Origin: CAYJLF01 sp964371055 | Lineage (GTDB): Bacteria; Eisenbacteria; RBG-16-71-46; CAIMUX01 | Reading direction: 5' to 3' | Assembly (NCBI GenBank): GCA_964371055.1 | Contig: CAYJLF010000002.1 | Coordinates: 1-64,000 of the forward strand | Length of the DNA stretch: 64,000 bases | Notes under the pieces: generated by a model | Database searches by the model: none | Told to the model about the DNA's origin: nothing | Seen by the model: the letters and a program-made list of their open reading frames with translations, nothing else | Part shown: positions 8,776 through 17,800 of the stretch, piece by piece | Layout of the letters: every line of letters begins with the position of its first letter | How positions within the stretch are numbered: the first letter of the stretch is position 1 | Position numbers and translations under genes: made by a program

Positions 8776-9012
8776 ATGGAATCTGTATTCGTCCTTGGTG
8801 CCCTCTTCTGGCTCGGTGGTGCCGTCACCAACAGCATGATCGCGGCCGAGAAGCACAGGAGCGGCATCGTGTGCTTCGTCGTCTCCCTCATCGTGTCTCC
8901 GCTGCTCGTCCGGGCGTACCTGGTCGCGGTTCCGGCGGGGCCGCCGCCAGCACCGATGTTCTTCCCGCTCGGGAAGCGACCGAAGGTCCCGCCGCCGCCT
9001 CAGAGAGGTTAG
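8776..9012 (+). CDS. Small membrane protein (78 aa)
   Basis: It starts at ATG 8776 with GGGGGAGG seven bases upstream. Two hydrophobic segments (VFVLGALFWLGGAV and IVCFVVSLIVSPLLV) are followed by a proline-rich, basic tail (RPKVPPPPQRG). It resembles short two-helix inner-membrane proteins of unknown function. It is followed after 9 bases by another small membrane protein. Confidence 0.5.
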   Translation: MESVFVLGALFWLGGAVTNSMIAAEKHRSGIVCFVVSLIVSPLLVRAYLVAVPAGPPPAPMFFPLGKRPKVPPPPQRG

Positions 9013-9021
9013 AGATGGACC

Positions 9022-9276
9022 GTGAACCTCGGCAGTCGGACATGCGCCAGTCGGGACCTTGCGACGACCGGCTGGGTGTTCTTCTCGATCGAAGTCGCCT
9101 TCCTGATCGCCGGCGCCCTCGTCGCCTGGCGACCCCAGAACATCGTGGGCGGCGACGGCTACAATTGTCTGATCGAGGCCGGCCGCGGGATCGTGCTGTG
9201 CCTGGTCGGCGTCTTCTTCGGCGCCGCTGGCGTCATGTGTGGCGCGCTGTCCGCCGGCCGATTCGCCGACGCGTAG
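9022..9276 (+). CDS. Small membrane protein (84 aa)
   Basis: A GTG start follows the previous stop by 9 bases. Two hydrophobic segments are seen: WVFFSIEVAFLIAGALVAW and GIVLCLVGVFFGAAGVMCGAL. No family recognised. It belongs to the membrane cluster 6606-9754. Confidence 0.5.
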   Translation: MNLGSRTCASRDLATTGWVFFSIEVAFLIAGALVAWRPQNIVGGDGYNCLIEAGRGIVLCLVGVFFGAAGVMCGALSAGRFADA

Positions 9277-9388
9277 CGCTTTCTCATGTCCATCCGGAGG
9301 AGGAAACCCTCACGTCCCGAACTTGAGGCCGGCTCTGGCTGGCCCAGGAGTCGTTTCGTAGGCGTAACGACCCAGAAGGAGTCTCCCG

Positions 9389-9754
9389 ATGCGCCACCTA
9401 GTCCTGTGCCTGTTCCTCGTCTGTTCCTGTGCGTCGACTGCGCCGGAGAGCCGATCCGTCTTCGGACCGCGTGCCGAGGCGGAGCGCAACCGGGCAGCAC
9501 GCACCCATGCTCTGTTGGAACCCCCGGCCTCCCCCGGAGACACCTTGACCGCCCGCGACGTGCTGCTCGCTGATATCGCCAGGCAAAGTCAGTACACGCG
9601 GAACGCGGTGGGCACACTCGGAATGGCCGCCGCCGTGGCCGGCGCTTGGGGCTGGAGCAACGCCAACGGACTGGAGGCTGGAACCAAGTACAAAGCCCCC
9701 TGGATCGCACTGGCGGTCGGAGGCGCGCTCACCGTCGGCCTGACGGCCTGGTGA
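9389..9754 (+). CDS. Small predicted lipoprotein
   Basis: This 121-aa protein starts with MRHLVLCLFLVCSCAS, a short lipoprotein-type signal whose probable lipid-attached cysteine is the second one in VCSC. A C-terminal hydrophobic hairpin (GTLGMAAAVAGAWGW and APWIALAVGGALTVGL) follows. The ATG has AAGGAG upstream. It closes the membrane-protein cluster. No function can be assigned. Confidence 0.5.
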   Translation: MRHLVLCLFLVCSCASTAPESRSVFGPRAEAERNRAARTHALLEPPASPGDTLTARDVLLADIARQSQYTRNAVGTLGMAAAVAGAWGWSNANGLEAGTKYKAPWIALAVGGALTVGLTAW

Positions 9755-9994
9755 TCCAAGAAGGGGTGACCGGTGAACCGCCGCTAGTGGGGCGACGACC
9801 CGACGAATCCGCAGACGGAGCCCACTTGGCCGCCTCACGAAACCGGACAAGGATCGCGCAGAATGACCACCAGTCATTTCGACTCCAAAGCTGAACCGCT
9901 CAGCCCCAGACCGCCGAACCACAGTTCGCCCACGCACGCGACGTGATCGGTGTCCTGAGCGCATTGGTCAGCTACCCCCGACAGGAGAGATGCA

Positions 9995-10244
9995 GTGCCC
10001 TGGCCGACAAAGAACCCCTCCGCCACCCCCAACAACGGCGCCACGGTCGGGTACGAGGCTCAGCTCTGGCCGATGGCCGATACGCTGCGGGGCTCCATGG
10101 ACGTGCCCGAGTACAAGCACGTCGTTCTCGGCCTCGTCTTCCTCGAGCAAGTCTCCAACGCGCTTGCGGGGTACCACACTAAGCTCGCCGCCGACAGGGC
10201 GGGGCGGGGCCGATCCGGTAGATCCGGACGAGTACCGCGCCCGA
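9995..10244 (+). pseudogene. hsdM: Remnant of type I methylase subunit hsdM (5' end only)
   Basis: The frame from GTG 9995, with AGGAGA upstream, encodes NNGATVGYEAQLWPMADTLR and SMDVPEYKHVVLGLVFLEQV. This is the highly conserved N-terminus of HsdM N6-adenine methylases (NGAtigFEakLW..ADaLRg.Md..EYKHVVLGLiFLkyIS). From 10206 another frame continues as GADPVDPDEYRAR, also an HsdM segment. One frameshift lies near 10196-10206, and the methylase catalytic domain, hsdS and hsdR are absent. About 80 of the usual ~500 codons remain. Confidence 0.75.
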
Positions 10245-10560
10245 TCGCGGAACCCGGGTGGCTACCGGTGCCGCGAAATCGAGTGGACTGGTTCGGGGCG
10301 AAACTTGACACGTGCGGGTCTGGAGGTCCGGTGCAGCCTGGTGAGGCCGCGATGTGCGGCGTTTTGGGTTCCTCGGGGATCCGGCCGGCCGCGTCGCGTC
10401 CCGGCGGCGACCTGGGCATGGAGAAACTCGGTTGTCCCACAGCCAATTAGGCGAATGCCGCCGGAGCGTCGGGCCTCGGCCGAGGCGAGGCAGAGGTGGC
10501 CCAAGGGCGGCCCGGGCATGCTCGCGGACATGCCCGCGCATGCCCCCACGGACCACTACA
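10245..10560. other. Gap between the hsdM remnant and repeat copy B
   Basis: GC-rich sequence with no recognisable gene, repeat or RNA. Several overlapping open frames here are arginine- and proline-rich and look like by-products of GC content. Confidence 0.4.
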
Positions 10561-10895
10561 GCCACGACAGCGGATGACGTACCCCCTCCCGGATGATCCC
10601 GGAGTCCGGACTTGGCCGGGATCGGGGAATCGCTTAGACTCGGTCACGCGCTTTGGATCAGCGAGGATGCAGCGACGGGGGATCTGGAGTGGGACAACAC
10701 GTTGCGAGTGACCGGGATCAGAGACCGCGGGCGATGTCGTTCGTGAGGCCGGGGCGGGGCCGGGCGGGCCAGTCCCAGTCTGGGCTGTCGGACGTACCCC
10801 AGGGGGAACAGATCGGGGGACACCCGTGCGGTGCGCGGGGCGGATGGAGGGATCTACCCGCGGGTTCTCGATGGGGTAGCACAGGTCAGTTCGCG
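10561..10895 (+). repeat. 335-bp direct repeat, copy B
   Basis: Second copy of the segment at 84-418, with the same length and no net indel. The stretch 10561-10735 is nearly identical to copy A and the rest is diverged. It ends about 60 bases before the NucS-like nuclease gene. The two copies bracket 10.1 kb that contains the RelA, HEPN, ATPase/PLD and membrane-protein genes and the hsdM remnant. Confidence 0.85.
10612..10640 (+). promoter_or_regulatory. Candidate sigma70-type promoter in repeat copy B
   Basis: TTGGCC (10612-10617), 17 bases, TAGACT (10635-10640), identical to the pair in copy A. Transcription would begin near 10647, giving a leader of about 310 bases to the gene at 10958. 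Confidence 0.4.
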
Positions 10896-10957
10896 GCTGC
10901 GGATTCCAAGGTCGGCAGTCGGGTCACGGAGAATAGTTCTGAACGAAGGGAGTCAGG

Positions 10958-11833
10958 GTGAAGTACGAGAGACTCACGAAACTGTCGATTCGCGGCCATC
11001 CCGAACTCAGCGAGCGCTGGGTGCAGGAGCGCATCGCCGAAGACCCCTCCATTCTTGGCCTGGGGGACGTGATTCTCAAAGACAAGGAGAGGATTCAATC
11101 GGGGGCGGGTCGCCTGGATCTTCTGCTGCAGGAGGCGGACAGCACCCAGCGTTACGAAGTCGAGGTGCAGCTCGGGAAGACCGATGAATCCCACATCATT
11201 CGGACCATCGAGTACTGGGATATCGAGCGCAAGCGGTACCCGCAGTACGACCACACGGCGGTCGTCGTCGCGGAGGAAATCACCAGTCGCTTTCTCAACG
11301 TGATCAGCTTGTTCAACGGGACGATTCCCCTCATGGCGATCCAAATGAGCGCAGTGCAGCTCGGCGACACCGTCTCGCTGGTCTTCACGACCGTGCTCGA
11401 CCAGGTGCGGCTCGGCCTGGTGGATGAGGACGAGGAAACACACGAGACGACGGATCGGACCTACTGGGAGAATCGAGGCAGCAAGGCCACAGTTGCCATG
11501 TCGGATGAGCTGTTGGAGGTCCTGAAGACGCTGAATCCGCGCCTTGAGCTCAAGTACAACAAGTTCTACATTGGCCTCGCGAAGGATGGCCAGCCCGACA
11601 ACTTCGTTGTGTTCCGCCCGCAGAAGAACGCCATTCGCGTTGAGCCACGCCTTCAGAAGACCGCAGAAGTCGAGAGTGCAGTCGAGATGGCTGGCCTTGA
11701 CATGCTGGACTACGACAACAAGTGGCGTCGATATCGGATCCGCCTCCAGAAAGGAGACGTCCAGAAGCACGCTGCCGTGCTTCGGCAGTTGCTGGAGGCG
11801 GCTTACAAGGAGTCTGGCGGTGGCGACGGGTAG
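10958..11833 (+). CDS. NucS-like PD-(D/E)XK nuclease
   Basis: This 291-aa protein has GRLDLLLQEAD (D54) followed by RYEVEVQLGKTDESH (E67-x-E69-x-Q71), the core of restriction-fold nucleases related to NucS/DUF91. A helix HIIRTIEYWDIERKRYP follows. The C-terminal ~100 residues (from ELLEVLKTLN) resemble the DUF5655-like part often found in these proteins; this second assignment is less sure. The GTG start has GAAGGGAG upstream. The next gene, an ABC-type ATPase, begins 129 bases downstream on the same strand, so a nuclease plus ATPase defence pair is plausible. Confidence 0.65.
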   Translation: MKYERLTKLSIRGHPELSERWVQERIAEDPSILGLGDVILKDKERIQSGAGRLDLLLQEADSTQRYEVEVQLGKTDESHIIRTIEYWDIERKRYPQYDHTAVVVAEEITSRFLNVISLFNGTIPLMAIQMSAVQLGDTVSLVFTTVLDQVRLGLVDEDEETHETTDRTYWENRGSKATVAMSDELLEVLKTLNPRLELKYNKFYIGLAKDGQPDNFVVFRPQKNAIRVEPRLQKTAEVESAVEMAGLDMLDYDNKWRRYRIRLQKGDVQKHAAVLRQLLEAAYKESGGGDG

Positions 11834-11962
11834 CCTCGTCGAACAAGGCTCGGCACCAGGCGTGACCGTCTCGCGGTCCACTGGAGAGCGCTCGAACGTT
11901 GGCTCGCCTTCAGCGCCTGGATCGCGCCTTTGGTAGCTGAGGTCACTGAGAGGAGTTCGCAA

Positions 11963-13192
11963 ATGATCATTCGTACTGTGCGCGTTCGCAATTACATGAT
12001 TCACCAGGACACCAGCCTGACCCTTCGGCCCCTGACCGTACTCGTGGGACCGAACGGCGGAGGCAAGTCTGCTTTCTTTGACGCCCTTCTCAACTTCTCA
12101 ATGTTGTCTCGTGGTAGTATCCGGCAGGCATTCGGCCCGTATCCGTATTCGTACCGGGCGACTCTGTACCGAGGTGCCCATCACGTATCGCGCATTGGCT
12201 ACGACATCGAGATGGCACGCTCCGCGGGTGCTCCGGAGTACTTGCGCTACGTGATCGATTACGCGCAAACCGGCGTTGCAGAGGAGGAGGCGCGGTTCAG
12301 CATCTCTGCCGAACGTCTGACCCTTTACCCCGAGGGCCGGGTTCTGTTCGATCGCGGCGATTTGGAAGCCCACACGCTAGGTCGTGATCTCGCGCTCGAA
12401 ACGGATCGTGGCGTGTTTTCGGCTCTTAGGCGCATGAACGTCGCAGGCGAGGCGGTCGACGTTCCCGCGCTGGTCACGTATTGTTCGCGACACATAAGTC
12501 GCTTCAACAAGTTTCGACTGGATCCTGCAGCGCTGGCTGCGCCCTCGCGGTTGCCGGACTTCGGCAGTGACACTGTGCGCTCTGCTCCCTTCCTCGGCTA
12601 TCACGGCGAGGATCTGACTCGCGTTCTGTACTTCCTATCCGAAACGGAGGCGCCGGAGCTCGACGTGATTCGCCGTCGCATCCAGGAGATCGAGCCGGCG
12701 TTCTCCGGGTTTGACTTTGCCACAGTGGGTACGGACAGGATCGCCTTCGCCGTCCAGTACTCTGACCAGAGGGGAAGCGTGCCATCCGTCCGACTGTCGT
12801 CCGGTTTCCTCACTTTTGTGGGGCTCATCGTCCTTGTTTCTATGGAAGCGCGACCGGCTGTCATGATGATAGAGGAGCCCGAGAATGGCTTGACGCCCCG
12901 GGCGGTCATGGCACTCTACAGTGCGATACGAGAGTCTCTCGAGGAGACAACTGAGGACCGCAGTTCACAGGTGCTCGTTTCTTCGCACAGCCCGTTCGTG
13001 ATATGTGAGGCCTGGAACGGCGAGGATCGTGACTTCATATTCCAGATGGAGATTCGGGAAGGTCGCGCTACGGTCCGGCCATTCTCTGAGGCGATCGGGG
13101 ATCACGGCACGCCGCTCGCTTTGGACGCCGGCGAGCGAAAGCGTCTAAGCATTAATCATGCCGATTACGTCATGTCCGGCTACTTCCGGTAG
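11963..13192 (+). CDS. AAA_21-type ABC/SMC-like ATPase
   Basis: This 409-aa protein opens with IIRTVRVRNYMIHQDTSL and Walker A GPNGGGKS about 30 residues in. The C-terminal half has a signature-like region (LSSGFLTFVGLIVL), Walker B VMMIEEPENGL and H-loop VSSHSPFVI. This is the RecF/SMC-like AAA_21 organisation without TOPRIM. The ATG at 11963, with GAGAGGAG upstream, is preferred over an upstream GTG. Together with the nuclease-like gene before it, it probably forms a two-component defence module; the ATPase would gate the nuclease. That coupling is inferred from order only. Confidence 0.8.
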   Translation: MIIRTVRVRNYMIHQDTSLTLRPLTVLVGPNGGGKSAFFDALLNFSMLSRGSIRQAFGPYPYSYRATLYRGAHHVSRIGYDIEMARSAGAPEYLRYVIDYAQTGVAEEEARFSISAERLTLYPEGRVLFDRGDLEAHTLGRDLALETDRGVFSALRRMNVAGEAVDVPALVTYCSRHISRFNKFRLDPAALAAPSRLPDFGSDTVRSAPFLGYHGEDLTRVLYFLSETEAPELDVIRRRIQEIEPAFSGFDFATVGTDRIAFAVQYSDQRGSVPSVRLSSGFLTFVGLIVLVSMEARPAVMMIEEPENGLTPRAVMALYSAIRESLEETTEDRSSQVLVSSHSPFVICEAWNGEDRDFIFQMEIREGRATVRPFSEAIGDHGTPLALDAGERKRLSINHADYVMSGYFR

Positions 13193-13254
13193 CCGATGCG
13201 TCCGAGGGCCAATGACCTCCTGGTACGACATGAGGGCTCTGATGACTAGCCGGT

Positions 13255-13490
13255 GGAAGCCCGGCGTGGTAAACGCCAGAGAGCCATGTAGCAGGCTCCC
13301 GCTGCTTCCCGGTGACTGGAGGTGGTGAAGCGGAGTGTCCCCCCGCGAAGGGGGAGCAATCCAGTAGTCCGTACTATGAGGGGAATCCTGCAGCGCCGAC
13401 ATGTTAGCCCCGCGAGGGGAGCAAAGGAGAGCCGAGCGTGTCATGCATCGCTAAGGCCACGGACGGGGCGAAGAGTCCGGGAGTGCGGCC
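13255..13490 (+). ncRNA. Structured RNA-like segment, possibly a group II intron 5' fragment
   Basis: Nested base-pairing is unusually dense. A closing stem GGAAGC/GCTTCC (13255-13260 with 13304-13309) encloses hairpins GGCGT/ACGCC (13263-13277) and GAGCC/GGCTC (13281-13298). Further on are CCCCC/GGGGG (13340-13354), CCCC-GCGA-GGGG with a GNRA tetraloop (13408-13419), and CGGAC/GTCCG inside GGCC/GGCC (13455-13490). Multi-way junctions with GNRA loops are characteristic of group II intron domain I. No reverse transcriptase or domain V is present, so this would be a truncated element. Another structured RNA cannot be excluded. Confidence 0.4.
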
Positions 13491-13501
13491 CCAAAGAACT
13501 G

Positions 13502-14008
13502 GTGACTGCTAATCACGTCATCGTCGACGAAACTAACGGCGACCTCGTGCACCCGCACCTGTGTGGGCAACGGTTCACAGGGTCCTCGTTTGAGGGATTC
13601 GAACTCGCAGTCATCAAGCGTCTCCGCATTGCGGGCAAGGGTCCGGACATCGCGATACTGCGCGTCGTCCGAGACTCGTCGGAACCTCTGTCCTTTGTTG
13701 AGATCGGCCCGACACCCACCGTCGGTGCGGATGTGTTCATTGCGGGCTTCCCCCTTGTGTTCGATCAGGTCTATCCATACCCCCTGGTGAGGCGTGGTGC
13801 CGTAGCCTCCACTCGCTACCAGTACGATGATGAGCCAATCATCGTACTGGACATTACGGGCGTCAGCGGCTTCAGCGGCTCACCGGTTGTCGACGCGGGG
13901 ACTGATGCCGTCGTGGGAGTGTTTCGAGGAACGTCAGAGGCGCATCCCGAGACGAACTTCTCCGCTGCCTTTGCCCTGGATCGTCAGAAGTTAAAGGATC
14001 ATGAGTAG
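13502..14008 (+). CDS. Trypsin-like serine protease, 5'-truncated
   Basis: The frame encodes a chymotrypsin-fold protease with all three catalytic positions: histidine in TANHVIVDE, aspartate in GPDIAILRV and serine in GVSGFSGSPVVD. It matches the small S1-type proteases common in defence loci. The normal N-terminal strand (GSGF-like) is missing, because the sequence just upstream is the structured segment ending at 13490. The open frame extends back into that segment to 13322, but that part looks non-protein-like. I mark it from GTG 13502; the true start is unclear and the gene may be dead. Confidence 0.55.
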   Translation: MTANHVIVDETNGDLVHPHLCGQRFTGSSFEGFELAVIKRLRIAGKGPDIAILRVVRDSSEPLSFVEIGPTPTVGADVFIAGFPLVFDQVYPYPLVRRGAVASTRYQYDDEPIIVLDITGVSGFSGSPVVDAGTDAVVGVFRGTSEAHPETNFSAAFALDRQKLKDHE

Positions 14009-14181
14009 TGCTCTGCCAAACCATGACGTGAACCTACCGGCCGCCTCGCGCCGGAACGCGACGCCTGAAGTTATGCATTCTACCGGTCTCCCATGCCGGC
14101 AACTGGAGCGGTTGTCCGGTGCAGGGTTGGGGCGCCCCTGGCCATCGGGGCGTGAGGCAAGTACCACGAAACGGAGGGGCG

Positions 14182-14409
14182 ATGTCGTTTGTCTACAAGA
14201 TGATTCAGTTGCCACCAAACATCATCGTTGGCCAGAAACAAACTGGTTCAGAAGCCGCGGTTTACCTGGAAGGGGTTGTGAATCAACACGCCCGCGACGG
14301 GTGGGAGTTCTTTCGCATTGACTCATTTGGAGTTCACACACAGCCTGGTTGCTTCTCGAGGGCGCGTTTCCAGTCCTACTATGTGGCCACATTCCGAAAG
14401 GAAGCGTAG
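14182..14409 (+). CDS. DUF4177-like small protein
   Basis: This 75-aa protein begins MSFVYKMIQL and contains VVNQHARDGWEFFRID, the conserved ...lN.hA.eGWEf..v motif of DUF4177, and ends with a typical strand YYVATFRKEA. The ATG at 14182 has GGAGGGG upstream. DUF4177 proteins are small and of unknown function. It is followed after 13 bases by a YidD-like gene. A second DUF4177-like protein is at 30491, on the far side of the helicase-methylase locus. Confidence 0.7.
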   Translation: MSFVYKMIQLPPNIIVGQKQTGSEAAVYLEGVVNQHARDGWEFFRIDSFGVHTQPGCFSRARFQSYYVATFRKEA

Positions 14410-14422
14410 TATAGGCGTCCGA

Positions 14423-14662
14423 ATGAGTCTGGTGGCCATCTACGTGTACCAGCAGCTGGCCCCCGATTCGGTCCGCCAGGCATGTCGGTTCACTCCGACA
14501 TGTTCCGAGTACGCGCGGGAGGCGCTGCGCTCGTATGGATTCTGGGTCGGCTGGAGAGTCGCGATTGCCCGTCTAGTCCGCTGCCGTCCTCCAAACGGCG
14601 GGGTGGACCCGGTCTCGCGTCGGAGCTCCAGAGATACCGAACCAGTCGGCTGGGATGCATGA
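14423..14662 (+). CDS. yidD: YidD-like membrane-insertion factor
   Basis: This 79-aa protein has the YidD signature: CRFTPTCSEYAREAL (21-35), then GFWVGWRVAIARLVRCRP and NGGVDPV (58-64). YidD helps membrane-protein insertion and is normally encoded next to rnpA/yidC. Here it stands in a defence island beside a DUF4177-like gene, so it is an accessory copy. The N-terminus is short (about 18 residues before CRF) but the core is complete. Confidence 0.8.
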   Translation: MSLVAIYVYQQLAPDSVRQACRFTPTCSEYAREALRSYGFWVGWRVAIARLVRCRPPNGGVDPVSRRSSRDTEPVGWDA

Positions 14663-14835
14663 CAGGCAGCCGGCAGGGCTGCGCGCCGCCGCCGATGCTA
14701 GGCATGGGGCCGCAGGATGACGAAAGGGAGGGCGGGTGAATGACTCCTACAGTCCTGTGTCAGCAGTCGCGTCATCGGTCGACGAGAAAGTGACGTGGCC
14801 GCTACCGGCTGAGGCCCCCCCCCCAGGAGTAACCC

Positions 14836-17800
14836 ATGGATGTCTTCCGTCTTCGCAACCACCTGATCGACGACTACGCCGGCTTCGTGCGCAGTTTCAT
14901 CCGGATCCGGGATGAGCGAGTCCGGGAACTGGTGGAGCATGAGCTCCAGGCGGGGCTGCTATGGCCGGACTCGCTCCTGCAACTCAATCCTTCTTTCGAG
15001 CCGAGCGGCACGGTTGAGGAACTGGTGGAGGCTCGGGTGTTGCATCCCGAGTGCGCGAGGATCTTCCGCAAGCGGAAGAATGAGAACGACCTCGGAAGGA
15101 CCCTGCGCCTGCATCGGCACCAGGCCGAGGCGATCGAACTGGCGCGCCAAGGTAAACACTATCTGTTGACGACGGGCACGGGCTCGGGCAAGAGCCTCGC
15201 GTACATCATTCCGATCGTCGATCACCTGCTTCGCCAGGGCCCCGGGCAGGGGATCCGGGCCGTCGTGGTCTACCCGATGAATGCCCTGGCCAACAGCCAG
15301 ATGGGCGAGCTGCGCAAGTTCATCGAGTGGGCCTACCCGCAGGGGGAGTCCCCCATTCGGTTCGAGCGATACACCGGGCAGGAGTCGGACGAGGCCAAGA
15401 ACGCCATCATCGAACGGCCGCCGGACATCCTCCTGACCAACTACGTCATGCTGGAGCTGATGCTGACGAGGCCCCATGAGAGGAAGCTCGTGGAGGCATG
15501 TGGTGGGGCGAGATTCCTGGTGCTGGACGAACTCCATACCTACCGGGGCCGCCAAGGGGCGGATGTCTCCCTTCTGGTGCGCAGGGCGCGCGAGGCCTTT
15601 GGATCCGACCACCTCCTTTGCGTCGGGACCTCGGCGACCCTGGCCGGAGGCACGACGGCGGAAGAGAGCCAGGCGGAGTCGGCCCGCGTCGCGACGATGA
15701 TCTTCGGGGCTCCCGTCGAGCCGGACCAGGTCATCGGGGAGACGCTCTGCCGGGTGACCCCGGAGCGCGAGCACGAAAGCGCCGAGTTCGTCGCGAGCTT
15801 GCAGGCCCGTCTGGCCAGCGGGGCCCATCCGCCCGCCGACCTCGAGTCCTTTCTCGGGGACCCGCTTTCCAGCTGGATCGAGTCGACCCTTGGTGTGCGG
15901 CGGGAGGAGTCGTCCGGGCGTCTGGTACGTTCACCGGCGCAGTCTTTGACCGGCGCGAACGGCGTCGCGTCGCGTCTGGCGGCTCAGACCGGCATCCATG
16001 CGGACCGCTGCGCGGAAGCGGCGCGGGATCACCTGCTCGCGGGCTACCGCGTGGCGCGGGACCCGGATACGGGCTTTCCGTACTTCGCCTTTCGCCTGCA
16101 CCAGTTCATCGGCCGAGGGGATCACGTCTACGCGAGCCTCGAGTCCCCCGCCGATCGGCATGTGACGGTCGTGGGACAGGATGTGGTGCCGGGACACCGG
16201 GAGAAGCTTCTCTTCCCCCTGGTCTTCTGCCGCGAGTGCGGCCAGGAGTACTACCTCGTCGGGCGACGGGAGCAGCCGGACGGCACGGTCGAGTACTTCC
16301 GTCGGGAGTTGCGCGATCGGCTGGGCGACGGCCCGGAGGAGGCCGGCTTCCTGTACGTGAGCGACGACGACCCGTGGCCTGCGGACGATGCGGAGGCACA
16401 TCGTCGCTTACCGGATGAGTGGCTCGAGCCGGTGGCCGGCGGCATGCGCGTGCGACGCGAGCGGAGGGTATGGATCCCCCGCGCGATCCAGGTGGAGCCG
16501 ACGGGCCGCGAGAGCGATGAGGGCGCCCCGGCCTGGTTCCTTCGTGCACCGTTCCGCTTCTGCCCCCACTGCGGAGTGTCGTACGACTTCCGCCAACAGG
16601 ATGACTTCGGAAAGCTCGGGACGCTCGGCACGGAAGGACGCAGCAGTGCGATCACCGTCCTGGGACTGAGCGCGGTGCGGGGCCTCCGCGCCGAGGAGAG
16701 CCTCGATCCAAGCGCCCGCAAGCTCCTCAGCTTCACCGACAACCGGCAGGACGCCTCATTGCAGGCGGGGCATTTCAACGATTTCATCGAGATCGGCCTC
16801 CTCCGATCGGCCCTCTACCGCGCGGCCCATGAGGCGGGGAATGACGGGCTCCGCCATGATGACCTCGCCCAGCGGGTCTTCGACGCGATCCAGCTGCCGC
16901 CGGAGTACTACGCTCAGAACCCAGGCGCGCAGTTTGCCACGCTGGAGAACACGAAGCGGGCGCTGCGAACGGTTCTGGAGTACCGGCTGTACCGCGACCT
17001 CGAGCGCGGGTGGCGCGTGACGATGCCGAACCTGGAGCAGTGCGGCCTGCTGCACATCGAGTACGAGTCTCTCCCGGAGATCGCCGCGGCGCACGAGTTC
17101 TGGCGGGAGAGCACCCAAGATCACCTTCACCGGTCGCTCGACGCGGCGGCTCCCGAGACCCGCGAGAAGATCATGCGCGTGCTCCTCGATCACCTGCGCC
17201 GGGAGCTCTGCCTGATGGTCGACGTGCTGGACCCGGTGCGGCAGGAGGGGTTGCGCAACCAGAGCCGGCAATATCTTCGCTCGCCGTGGGCTCTGGACGA
17301 GGAAGAGCGCCTGGAGCGGAACTGCATCGTGGTGCCGAGGAGCCGGGCTGCCGACGATCGCCCCGATCTTCTCTACCTGTCCACCCGCGGCGGGTTCGCT
17401 CAGTTCCTGCGCCGGCCCAGAGTGCTGCCCGGTTGTGCCACCGTGGCCGACGCCGACCTGGTCATCCGGCAGGTGCTTGCAGTCCTGGCCAACGCCGGGC
17501 TGTTGGAGGTGGCGTTGCCGGAGGCCGGTAGCGGGGTTTCCGGCTATCGACTGAAGGCCGCGGCGCTGGTCTGGAAGGCGGGCGATGGTACCGCCCCGTA
17601 CCGGGATGAGATCCGCGTGCCCAGGGGATCGGAAGCCGGGGCGGCGCCCAATCCGTTCTTCGTCGACTACTACCGGCGGATGGCCCGCGAGGGCCTGGGG
17701 TTGGAGGCGCGCGAGCATACGGCTCAGGTGCCGCAGGAGCTGCGCATCCAGCGAGAGGACGAGTTCCGACAGGGCCGGCTCCCCGTGCTGTTCTGCTCCC

